From contig RECE01000252.1 in NCBI GenBank assembly GCA_007694165.1, positions 1-57,925 on the forward strand: 57,925 nucleotides of DNA, given 5' to 3'. The DNA is from Bacteroidota bacterium (GTDB lineage Bacteria > Bacteroidota > Bacteroidia > Bacteroidales > UBA7960). Within the stretch, counting starts at the first letter, position 1. Each line of letters begins with the position of its first letter. The notes beneath the pieces were generated by a model. The model was not told where the DNA came from. It made no database searches and saw only the letters and a list, made by a program, of their open reading frames with translations. A program made the translations under genes and the position numbers. Below are positions 7,315 to 15,015 of this stretch, one piece after another.

Positions 7315-8871
7315 ATGGAAAATACCACACTAAATCATAATGGAGAATCAATTTTAAAATCAGGCACCACCCTGCACCTGCCATTTGAGGATTTTCTTCA
7401 AAACATAAAAACCAGTATTCAAAATGTATTTCATGTGCGTGCTGATGTAAACCAAATAGCCTTGCAGCGAGGCATGCCTCCTTTTGTGATGCGTGAAATT
7501 ATGAGTGCCAATCCCCTATCAGTAGCCATCCCCGAAGAATACGGAGGCAGAGGTGGGAAAACAGAAGAGACCCTGGCATTGCTCTCGGCAGCCTCTTACG
7601 AATCTCTTTCCTTGTCGCTAACCCTTGGAATCAACATGGCCTTGTTTCTGCAGCCGGTAGCCAAATATGCACAGGAAGAAATAAAACAACCCATATTCAA
7701 CAGGTTCCTGGAGCAACAAAACATGGGTGGCCTCATGATAACCGAACCCGGCCACGGAAGTGATGCGCTGAACATGCAAACTTTTCATACTGATAAAGGA
7801 GACAGCTACCATGTCCAGGGAACCAAACACTGGGCAGGTCTTACCGGATGGGCAGAATACTGGCTTTTAACCGGAAGGGAAAAAACAGCCTCGGGCGACC
7901 TGAAGCGGGATATTGATTTTTTTATCTGCGATGTTAATGCACCAAAACAGCAGATTGAAGTTGAAGAATTTTACCAGAACCTGGGCCTTTACCAGATTCC
8001 ATACGGGAAAAACAAGCTTGATGTGAGAATCCCTAAAAATCAAAGGCTTATCCCCCATACCACAGGGGTAAAAATGATGCTTGACCTGCTGCACCGCAGC
8101 CGAATGCAATTTCCCGGCATGGCCATGGGATTTATACAGAGACTGCTGGATGAAACCATCGAACACGCTCGCAGCAGGCATATCGGAGGAAGGCCCCTGC
8201 TGAGTTATGATCAGGTGCAGCAACGGCTTGCAAGATTACAGGCCAGCTATACCATTTGTTCAGCCATGTGTGCCAATACCAGTCAAATAAGCGATATTAA
8301 TATCGACCTTTCGTCCAGGGGATTTGAAGCCAACTCTATAAAAACGGTGGTTACAGACCTGATGCAGGAAGCAGCACAATCGGCCACACAACTTTTTGGG
8401 GCGGGGGCTTACAAACTGAATCATATTGCAGGGCGCAGCGTAGTTGACAGCCGCCCGTTCCAGATTTTCGAAGGGTCCAACGACATCCTTTACGCACAGA
8501 TATCGGAAAATTTTGTAAAAATGATGAAAAAGGCACGGGAAAGTAATGTATTCCGTTTCCTTCAGGATTTTGACCTTACCTCAAGGACTGCAATATATAT
8601 GAAAAGCATGCTTGATTTTGAACTGGATACAAACCTGCCACAACGCAAAATGGTTGAATTGGGGCAGGTGCTCAGTCGTATTGTTTCTTGTGAAATGGTT
8701 TTCAACCTGGGAGATAAAGGCTTTCATCAGGAGTTAATTTCCAATGGACTGAATCTTCTTAAACAGGAAGTAGCATCCCTGATGACCGGTTTCAAATTCA
8801 AAAATCAGGCCCTGGTAGTGGAAGACTACCAACAAGAAAGCTCCTGGTTGGATTACTTTTACAAAAAGTAA
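7315..8871 (+). CDS. Acyl-CoA dehydrogenase family protein
   Basis: An FAD-dependent acyl-CoA dehydrogenase-fold enzyme of 518 residues, longer than the roughly 380 of classical short-chain enzymes because of a C-terminal extension. The MITEPGHGSDALNMQT block near residue 138 is the flavin/substrate motif. FEGSNDILYAQ carries the likely catalytic base Glu386 in the position typical of the family. FAD-contact residues are suggested by the ATQLFGAGAY block just before it. The substrate is unknown. It is probably a monocistronic gene; TAACTTTA at about 7247 is a weak -7-like element. Confidence 0.85.
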   Translation: MENTTLNHNGESILKSGTTLHLPFEDFLQNIKTSIQNVFHVRADVNQIALQRGMPPFVMREIMSANPLSVAIPEEYGGRGGKTEETLALLSAASYESLSLSLTLGINMALFLQPVAKYAQEEIKQPIFNRFLEQQNMGGLMITEPGHGSDALNMQTFHTDKGDSYHVQGTKHWAGLTGWAEYWLLTGREKTASGDLKRDIDFFICDVNAPKQQIEVEEFYQNLGLYQIPYGKNKLDVRIPKNQRLIPHTTGVKMMLDLLHRSRMQFPGMAMGFIQRLLDETIEHARSRHIGGRPLLSYDQVQQRLARLQASYTICSAMCANTSQISDINIDLSSRGFEANSIKTVVTDLMQEAAQSATQLFGAGAYKLNHIAGRSVVDSRPFQIFEGSNDILYAQISENFVKMMKKARESNVFRFLQDFDLTSRTAIYMKSMLDFELDTNLPQRKMVELGQVLSRIVSCEMVFNLGDKGFHQELISNGLNLLKQEVASLMTGFKFKNQALVVEDYQQESSWLDYFYKK

Positions 8872-8904
8872 CAACCAAAAGCTCTGTCAAGGGTTTTTAT
8901 ACGT

Positions 8905-9360
8905 CTATTTGAGAAGTTTTACCTGGATGGCATTCATGCCTCTGGGTCCTCTTTCTGTTTCGAAAGTCACATGATTTCCTTCAGATACAGGTTCGAGAGT
9001 ATTGTTGATATGTACAAAGATACTTTCCTGGGAGTCATGATCTTTGATAAAACCATATCCTTTGGAATCATTAAAGAAAGTTACCGTTCCATTTCTTACG
9101 GTTTCTTCTTCTACGTCCTCTTTTTTGGGTACACCAATTTCAATGTCTTCAGCATTGATTTCTTTTATTTTCCGATCGGGATCAGGAGGAGTTGAGGTAA
9201 TGTTTCCATGCTCATCCACATAGGCATACATTTCTTCTACATTTTTCCCCTTGTCCGAATCCATTTTGCGCTCTTCTTTTTTCTTCTCTTTATCCTTCTT
9301 CTTTTTTTGCTTCTTCTTTTCGTTTTCCTTTTTGTTAAAAGTCTGTTGTGATCTACCCAT
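8905..9360 (-). CDS. Cold-shock-domain protein with a lysine-rich N-terminal tail
   Basis: A 151-residue protein. Residues 10-35 are almost entirely Lys/Glu. An acidic linker follows (about 36-86), then a complete cold-shock domain (about 87-151) with RNP1 (KGYGFI) and RNP2 (IFVHI). The domain should bind single-stranded RNA or DNA. The tail makes it more than twice as long as CspA-type proteins; such extended forms are known in Bacteroidota. It likely acts as an RNA chaperone, with the basic tail adding non-specific RNA binding (inference). The gene is alone on its strand and converges with the acyl-CoA dehydrogenase gene. Confidence 0.8.
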   Translation of the reverse strand: MGRSQQTFNKKENEKKKQKKKKDKEKKKEERKMDSDKGKNVEEMYAYVDEHGNITSTPPDPDRKIKEINAEDIEIGVPKKEDVEEETVRNGTVTFFNDSKGYGFIKDHDSQESIFVHINNTLEPVSEGNHVTFETERGPRGMNAIQVKLLK

Positions 9361-9673
9361 AGTTTTTATTGGTCGTTTTGAAATTTATAAATAATACCCT
9401 GTAAAGAAGGTTGAATTAATTTCGAGATAATCCTTGATGTGTTCCTGTGAAAAGTTGCCTTAGCGTAAACGATTGACAGAGAATTTAGTCGGGGACGGTA
9501 ATTTACAAAATTACACTTTTTTCATGACTTACGGGAATAAATTTTCCGAAACAACCCTGTATAAGGAATCCATGGCCCAGAATGGTAAATAAACAGAGCA
9601 AGCAGTCCAAAAGAACAGATGCTACCCTGAAAGACAACAATGCTTCCCGGGTTTTACAATTCAGGTCGAATAA
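9361..9673. other. Intergenic region upstream of the cold-shock-domain gene
   Basis: A gene-free stretch of 313 bases. It should contain the promoter and 5' leader of the cold-shock-domain gene, but no clear TAnnTTTG element, hairpin or small gene could be picked out. Confidence 0.4.
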
Positions 9674-10300
9674 TCACGATATCTTGTATATTTTCATGAT
9701 GTCTTCCAGTATGGCTTCAAAGTCAATTTTAAGGTCAATCAGTGTTCCGGTTTTCACATCGAATACCCATCCATGCACCTTGAAATCCCATTCCTTATAA
9801 GCTTTTTGAACCGCGGCTGTTTTGATAACATTGATGCATTGCTCCTGCACATTAAGCTCAACCAGCCTTTTATAGCGCTGCTCTTCATCTTCAATTGCAT
9901 CAAGTTCTTTTTGGTGCAACCGGTAAACATCACGAATGCTTCTCAACCAAGGATTAAGAATGCCCATATCTGCTGATTGCATGGCCGCTTTTACCCCGCC
10001 ACAATAGTAGTGCCCGCATACCACAGCATGCTTTACCTTCAGATACCTCACAGCAAAATTCAATACCGTCTGAACATTCAAATCCGTATTGGGTACCATA
10101 TTGGCAATGTTGCGATGAACAAATACTTCTCCGGGGTTCACTCCCATCAGTTCCTCAGCTGACACCCTGCTGTCAGAACATCCTATATAAAGAATTTCGG
10201 GGCTCTGACCTTTGGATAGATTAGTAAAATAATCTTTGTCAACATCCAGTTTTTCCTTTATCCACTTTTTATTATTGTCAAAAATATGTTTCAAGTCCAT
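9674..10300 (-). CDS. Beta-class carbonic anhydrase
   Basis: A zinc enzyme interconverting CO2 and bicarbonate. The zinc ligands of the beta class are present: Cys41 (in GCSDSR, with Asp43 and Arg45 forming the catalytic dyad) and His97 and Cys100 (in CGHYYCGG). Its 208 residues match bacterial Can-type enzymes. No signal peptide is seen, so it is cytoplasmic. In this organism it could supply bicarbonate for carboxylations or handle CO2 released by the oxoacid oxidoreductases (inference). A TATATTTG promoter element lies 35 bases upstream. Confidence 0.93.
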   Translation of the reverse strand: MDLKHIFDNNKKWIKEKLDVDKDYFTNLSKGQSPEILYIGCSDSRVSAEELMGVNPGEVFVHRNIANMVPNTDLNVQTVLNFAVRYLKVKHAVVCGHYYCGGVKAAMQSADMGILNPWLRSIRDVYRLHQKELDAIEDEEQRYKRLVELNVQEQCINVIKTAAVQKAYKEWDFKVHGWVFDVKTGTLIDLKIDFEAILEDIMKIYKIS

Positions 10301-10334
10301 TGTATTAGTATTTACAGTATAAATGTTTACACAT

Positions 10335-10342
10335 CAAATATA
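10335..10342 (-). promoter_or_regulatory. -7 promoter element for the carbonic anhydrase gene
   Basis: The minus strand reads TATATTTG, an exact TAnnTTTG match, about 35 bases before the start codon. No clear -33 TTG is seen. Confidence 0.5.
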
Positions 10343-10387
10343 ACAAAAAAAAGAAAATTATCCTTATTTTTGAACAGAATGCGTGTT

Positions 10388-10550
10388 AGAGACAAGAGAG
10401 TAGAATTGTTATAATGCAGATTTCAGAATGTAGATTTCAGAATTTAGATTTTAGAATGTAAATGCTTTCATGTCGGTTTATTGCGGAAGAACGACTTTTC
10501 TGAGCAGACTCAATCTTAATTCTAATATCTGAAATCTAAAATCCACAATA
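10388..10550 (+). repeat. Interspersed repeat, copy 1 (core)
   Basis: It starts with short direct repeats of a TAGATTTCAGAATG-like unit. A core follows containing GTAAATGCTTTCATG and GAACGACTTTTCTGAGCAG, then AATCTTAATTC and ATCTGAAATCTAAAATC. The same elements occur in the same order, on the opposite strand, at 35131-35338. Here the element lies on the plus strand upstream of the gamma-glutamyltransferase gene. Confidence 0.75.
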
Positions 10551-10557
10551 ACTTAAT

Positions 10558-10579
10558 CCTGCATCCTTTCAGTCGCGGG
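10558..10579. repeat. CCYGC...GCGGG mini-hairpin, copy 1
   Basis: CCTGC (10558-10562) pairs with GCGGG (10575-10579), with one G-T pair. A sister copy of the same length, sharing the TCC-TT-CAGTCGCGGGA layout, is at 34548-34569. Confidence 0.5.
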
Positions 10580-10591
10580 ATCTGCGCTGCG

Positions 10592-10730
10592 ATAACCTAT
10601 TAACCTAATAACCTATTAACCTAATAACCAATTAACCCATTAACCTAATAATCTATTAACCCAATAACTCTTTAACCGAATAACTCAATAACACAATAAC
10701 CCACTATCCTATTAACCCAAATAACATACA
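10592..10730 (+). repeat. Degenerate short tandem array (CCTAATAA/CCTATTAA type)
   Basis: About 16 degenerate units of 8-9 bases of the form (C)CTAATAAC or CCTATTAAC run right up to the start codon of the gamma-glutamyltransferase gene. A much shorter array of the same type (CCCAATAACCCAATAAC on the minus strand) abuts the start codon at 35128. Confidence 0.75.
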
Positions 10731-10731
10731 C

Positions 10732-12429
10732 ATGAAGAAATTTTTACCAACAGGATTTTTGCTATTGACAGTCTTTCTATTGACCACTATACAGGCGCAG
10801 GACAGGATTACAGGCCGCAATTTTGCCAGCCGCTCTGAAGTGATAGCCCAGCATGGGATGGCGGCCACCAGTCACCCCCTCGCTACACAGGCCGCCCTTG
10901 ACATTCTGAAAAAAGGAGGGAGTGCAGTAGATGCTGCCATTGCAGCCAACGCTATGCTGGGACTGATGGAACCTACCGGTTGTGGCATTGGAGGAGACCT
11001 GTTTGCGATCATCTGGGATGCAGATTCAAAGCAATTACATGGCCTTAACGCCAGCGGTCGCTCACCCAAAAGCCTTACCCGTGAATACTATATTGAGCAG
11101 GGATATGAATACATCCCCTCTTTCGGTGCACTCACTGTAAGTGTGCCCGGTGCTGTGGATGGATGGTTTGAAATGCACACAAAATTCGGAAAACTGGATA
11201 TGCAAACTATCCTGCAACCTGCCATTGACTATGGCAGAAACGGATTCCCGGTTACGGAACTAATCGCTTACTATCTTGACCGTTCGGTAAGCCGCATCGG
11301 ACACTATCCCAACTTCAAAGAAACTTACATGCCCAATGGGAAAATGCCTGCCAAGGGAGAAATTTTCCGCAATCCTTATCTTGCCAGTACCTACGAAACC
11401 CTTGCCCGGGAAGGAAGAGATGCTTTCTATAAGGGAGAAATTGCCCGTACCATAGAAGCCTATATCAAGGAGAACGGTGGTTTTCTGAGTTATGATGATA
11501 TGGCTGCCCACACCAGTACCTGGGTCGACCCTGTTTCAACCAACTACCGTGGGTACGATGTTTGGGAGTTACCGCCCAACGGGCAGGGAATTGCCGCTTT
11601 GCAGATGCTCAATATCCTGGAAGGTTATGATATCGCATCCATGAGCCTGTATGACCCCGAATACATTCATCTTTTCGTGGAAGCCAAAAAACTGGCTTAT
11701 GAAGACAGAGCCCAATATTACGCTGACATGGACTTCAGCCCTGTACCGGTTGAGAAATTGATTTCCAAAGAATATGCGGCAGAAAGAAGGCAGCTTATCA
11801 ACAGAAACCAGTCAGCACGCAGATACGAACCCGGCATACCCGACGGACCCAACACCATTTACCTTACTGTTGCTGACAAAGAGGGCAATATGGTATCATT
11901 GATACAAAGCAATTACCGTGGTATGGGCAGCGGGATGACCCCTCCGGGACTGGGTTTTGTAATTCAGAACCGTGGAGAAGGTTTTACACTCCAGCCCGAT
12001 CATTTTAATACCTTCGAACCCGGCAAACGACCCTTTCATACCATTATTCCCGGCTTTATCACCAAAAACGGAGAACCCTACATAAGTTTTGGAGTAATGG
12101 GGGGTGATATGCAGCCCCAGGGACACGTACAAATCGTAATAAACATGATCGACTTTGGGATGAATCTGCAGGAAGCCGGTGATGCCCCCAGAATTTACCA
12201 TACGGGGTCTTCTGAACCCACCGGACAACAAATGACTGATGGTGGTGCTGTGATGCTGGAGTCGGGTTTCCCATACGAAACCATTCGCGCACTTATGCAC
12301 AAAGGCCATAAGATGCAATGGATTTCAGGGCCTTTCGGAGGATATCAGGCCATTATGTGGGACAAGGAAAACGGAGTATATTATGGTGCTTCCGAATCCC
12401 GGAAGGACGGACAGGCTGCGGGATACTAA
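10732..12429 (+). CDS. ggt: Gamma-glutamyltransferase, secreted
   Basis: Gamma-glutamyltransferase of 565 residues, which cleaves or transfers the gamma-glutamyl group of glutathione and related peptides. A signal peptide covers about residues 1-22 (basic start, hydrophobic core, QAQ end), so it acts in the periplasm or outside. Like its family it should self-cleave into two subunits. The probable nucleophile is Thr375 in NTIYLTVADKEGNMVS, aligned with the TTHYSVVD motif of E. coli GGT, although the second Thr and the His of that motif are replaced. PPGLGFVIQNRG downstream fits the small subunit. Its start codon directly abuts a tandem repeat array. Confidence 0.88.
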   Translation: MKKFLPTGFLLLTVFLLTTIQAQDRITGRNFASRSEVIAQHGMAATSHPLATQAALDILKKGGSAVDAAIAANAMLGLMEPTGCGIGGDLFAIIWDADSKQLHGLNASGRSPKSLTREYYIEQGYEYIPSFGALTVSVPGAVDGWFEMHTKFGKLDMQTILQPAIDYGRNGFPVTELIAYYLDRSVSRIGHYPNFKETYMPNGKMPAKGEIFRNPYLASTYETLAREGRDAFYKGEIARTIEAYIKENGGFLSYDDMAAHTSTWVDPVSTNYRGYDVWELPPNGQGIAALQMLNILEGYDIASMSLYDPEYIHLFVEAKKLAYEDRAQYYADMDFSPVPVEKLISKEYAAERRQLINRNQSARRYEPGIPDGPNTIYLTVADKEGNMVSLIQSNYRGMGSGMTPPGLGFVIQNRGEGFTLQPDHFNTFEPGKRPFHTIIPGFITKNGEPYISFGVMGGDMQPQGHVQIVINMIDFGMNLQEAGDAPRIYHTGSSEPTGQQMTDGGAVMLESGFPYETIRALMHKGHKMQWISGPFGGYQAIMWDKENGVYYGASESRKDGQAAGY

Positions 12430-12798
12430 AAGGTTGGTATCTGTAATAGTTCTGCAACAATGTGTGAAAAGCGCAATTTCATCTGACCACAAGGAATCTC
12501 AAAAGTGACGGGGTGACTACAGCTCACCCCGCCACTAAAATACACCACCCATGGAGTAAAGCTTACGAGACCCTTCGCTCATTTCTGATGCAACCGGCAG
12601 TGCTGTTAATAGTATATTGTGCTAGTGGCAACAGTCGTTCAATTCATTGGGACCGCTCAGGGTGACAGGCTCCCAGGGTAAAAAATTATCATACTGTTAA
12701 CACTAAAAACTTTTTCAGCAGGCCTAAATAAAACAGAGATTTATTTTTTTCCTGTTATTTTTACACCCGGAAATCATTTTAGTAAACATAAACCCCAA
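12430..12798. other. Intergenic region with a hairpin and repeat-like sequence
   Basis: A stem of GTGACGGGGTGA (12505-12516) with TCACCCCGCCAC (12524-12535), with one mismatch, could stop transcription of ggt, but no T run follows. GAGACCCTTCGCTCA near 12567 and CGCTCAGGGTGACAGG near 12654 look like pieces of a palindromic repeat common in Bacteroidota. No gene is seen. Confidence 0.45.
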
Positions 12799-14838
12799 AT
12801 GCAGACAATAATGAAGAAACTGAATGTATTATTAATCTTAATGATGATGACAATTGCCGGCAGTTTTGCCCAAAAGCAGGCCATGGTGCCAGAGACTCTC
12901 TGGGAGTTTGGCCGTGTTGGTGGCATGCAGGTATCGCCGGATGGCACTACCCTGTTGTTTACCATTACCCACTTTGATGTGGAAGCTAACAAATCGACCC
13001 GTGATATTTATACCATGCCCGTATCGGGTGGCCGGGAGCGCAATATCACCAGCAGCAACTACAATGAATTCAATGCCATCTGGCGTCCTGACGGACGCAG
13101 AATTGGCTTTCTGAGCAACCAAAGTGGCAATGTGCAAATGTGGGAAATGGAAGTTGACGGAACCCATGCAAGACAGGTTTCCAACATTTCAGGCGGAATC
13201 TCAGGGTTTGAATACAGCCCGGATATGAAGCACATTTTTTTCACCAAAAGAGTGCAAATTGAAGAGTCTCCACTGGACAAACATCCGGATTTGCCCAAAA
13301 CCAATGTTTATATTTATGACGATCTTATGTATCGCCACTGGGACAAATGGCATGACTATTCCTATAGTCATATTTTTGTAGCCCCCTACAACGATGGAAC
13401 CACAGGCAGGTACTACGATATTATGGAGGGAGAACCCTATGACTCACCTATGCCCCCCTTTGGAGGTGTTGGCCAGATAAGCTGGACACCTGACGGCAAA
13501 GCCATCGCTTATACAAGCAAGAAGCTTACCGGCAAGGAAAGAGCCAAAAGCACCAACTCCAACATCTACCTTTACAACCTGGAAACGCGTGAAACAAGGA
13601 ATCTCACACCGTTTAACCAAGGGTATGATAAAAATCCCGTTTTCTCGCCCGACGGCAGGTATATGGCATGGGAAAGCATGGAAACTCCCGGTTTTGAAGC
13701 TGACAAAACCAGGATCATGATTATGGATATGAGCGATGGCAGCTACAGTTACTATTCGGAAGGATTTGACCAGAGCGCCGGAAACCTCAGATGGTCCAAA
13801 GACGGCCGGAGTCTCTATTTTATCAGTGGTCACAACGCCACCTACCAGATGTATCAGCTCACCATTGCCAACCGTGAGATAAAGCAAATTACTGACGGAT
13901 GGCACAATTACAATTCTCTTGCCCTTGCAGGTGATTACCTGGTGGGAGAACGCATGAGTATGTCGTCGCCTGTGGAAATTTTCAGGGTAAATAAAAATGA
14001 CGGAACCCAAACTCAGCTTACCAACGTAAATGCATCTGTTTTTGAAAAAACAGAGATGGGTCGTGTAGAGCAAAGATGGATCGAAACTACTGATGGTAAA
14101 GAAATGTTGGTATGGGTCATTTATCCGCCCAATTTTGACGAAACCAAAAAATATCCTGCCCTGCTTTACTGCGGTGGTGGCCCACAGAGTGCGGTGAGCC
14201 AGTTTTTCTCCTACCGGTGGAATTTCCAGATTATGGCGGCCCATGATTATATTATAATAGCGCCAAACCGGCGTGGTTTGCCCACTTTCGGACAGGAATG
14301 GAACGACCAGATAAGCCAGGACTATGGTGGTCAGAATATGCAGGATTTGCTCACGGCAGCCCGCGAGGTTAGCAAAGAGCCCTTTATCGATGAAACTCGT
14401 CTGGGTGCAGTTGGTGCAAGTTACGGAGGGTTTTCGGTGTTCTGGCTGGCTGGCAACCACGATGGGTTGTTCAGTGCATTCATTTCCCATTGCGGCATGT
14501 TTAACTTTGAAAGCTGGTATGGTACTACAGAAGAAATGTTCTTTGCCAATCACGATATTGGCGGCCCCTACTGGGCAGAACCCAGACCCCGCAGCTACGA
14601 TTTCTCCCCTCATCTTTTTGTGGCCAACTGGGATACTCCCATCATGGTTATTCATGGTGCAAAGGATTATCGCGTACCCAAATCAGAAGGATTGCAAGCC
14701 TATAATGTTGCGCAGTTGATGGGAATCCCCAGCAGGCTGATGATTTTCCCGGAAGAGAACCACTGGGTACTTACTCCGCAAAACAGCATTCTCTGGCAAA
14801 GAGAGTTTTTCAAATGGCTTGATCAATGGTTGAAATAA
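12799..14838 (+). CDS. Secreted S9-family (prolyl oligopeptidase-type) peptidase
   Basis: A 679-residue serine peptidase. A signal peptide (about residues 1-24) is followed by a beta-propeller with PD40-type repeats (for example VSPDGTTLLF, FSPDGRYMAW) and then a C-terminal alpha/beta-hydrolase domain. The catalytic triad can be read as Ser541 (GASYGGF), Asp623 (GAKDYRVP) and His655 (EENHW). Enzymes of the S9B/S9C type remove dipeptides or acylated amino acids from oligopeptides in the periplasm. This fits an organism that uses protein as food. A start at MKKLN, three codons in, is equally possible. Confidence 0.9.
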   Translation: MQTIMKKLNVLLILMMMTIAGSFAQKQAMVPETLWEFGRVGGMQVSPDGTTLLFTITHFDVEANKSTRDIYTMPVSGGRERNITSSNYNEFNAIWRPDGRRIGFLSNQSGNVQMWEMEVDGTHARQVSNISGGISGFEYSPDMKHIFFTKRVQIEESPLDKHPDLPKTNVYIYDDLMYRHWDKWHDYSYSHIFVAPYNDGTTGRYYDIMEGEPYDSPMPPFGGVGQISWTPDGKAIAYTSKKLTGKERAKSTNSNIYLYNLETRETRNLTPFNQGYDKNPVFSPDGRYMAWESMETPGFEADKTRIMIMDMSDGSYSYYSEGFDQSAGNLRWSKDGRSLYFISGHNATYQMYQLTIANREIKQITDGWHNYNSLALAGDYLVGERMSMSSPVEIFRVNKNDGTQTQLTNVNASVFEKTEMGRVEQRWIETTDGKEMLVWVIYPPNFDETKKYPALLYCGGGPQSAVSQFFSYRWNFQIMAAHDYIIIAPNRRGLPTFGQEWNDQISQDYGGQNMQDLLTAAREVSKEPFIDETRLGAVGASYGGFSVFWLAGNHDGLFSAFISHCGMFNFESWYGTTEEMFFANHDIGGPYWAEPRPRSYDFSPHLFVANWDTPIMVIHGAKDYRVPKSEGLQAYNVAQLMGIPSRLMIFPEENHWVLTPQNSILWQREFFKWLDQWLK

Positions 14839-14899
14839 TCACGGAACAAACCCAACTGCGTTAGACCTTTAGCGACTTTCTGCAGCTCAAAATTAAGGA

Positions 14900-14932
14900 G
14901 TTCGGCATTGCCATACAATGCCGGACTTTTTT
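14900..14932 (+). terminator. Rho-independent terminator of the S9 peptidase gene
   Basis: GTTCGGCATTG (14900-14910) pairs with CAATGCCGGAC (14916-14926) around a five-base loop, with one T-G pair, followed by six T. Confidence 0.85.
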
Positions 14933-14947
14933 ATGCGTTTATTTTAG

Positions 14948-14955
14948 TAATTTTG
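14948..14955 (+). promoter_or_regulatory. -7 promoter element for the porin-like gene
   Basis: TAATTTTG matches the TAnnTTTG consensus. It lies about 60 bases upstream of the start at 15016, just after the preceding terminator. Confidence 0.5.
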
Positions 14956-15015
14956 GCAGCGATTTAAAAATACAGGATAATCAAATAATACAAACTGTCT
15001 CTTATCAGCGGGTAC

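Noticed and set aside
10592-10730. CRISPR or coding tandem repeat
   Set aside because: Units are 8-9 bases and degenerate with no spacer, and the array lies directly before a start codon with no reading frame.
12690-12710. Rex operator around TGTTAACA before the S9 peptidase gene
   Set aside because: Only a short palindrome is present; it lacks the two seven-base arms with a four-base spacer.
13444-14655. Long minus-strand open frame opposite the S9 peptidase gene
   Set aside because: It runs antisense to a clear enzyme gene and shows no protein motif, so it is a shadow of that gene's codon use.
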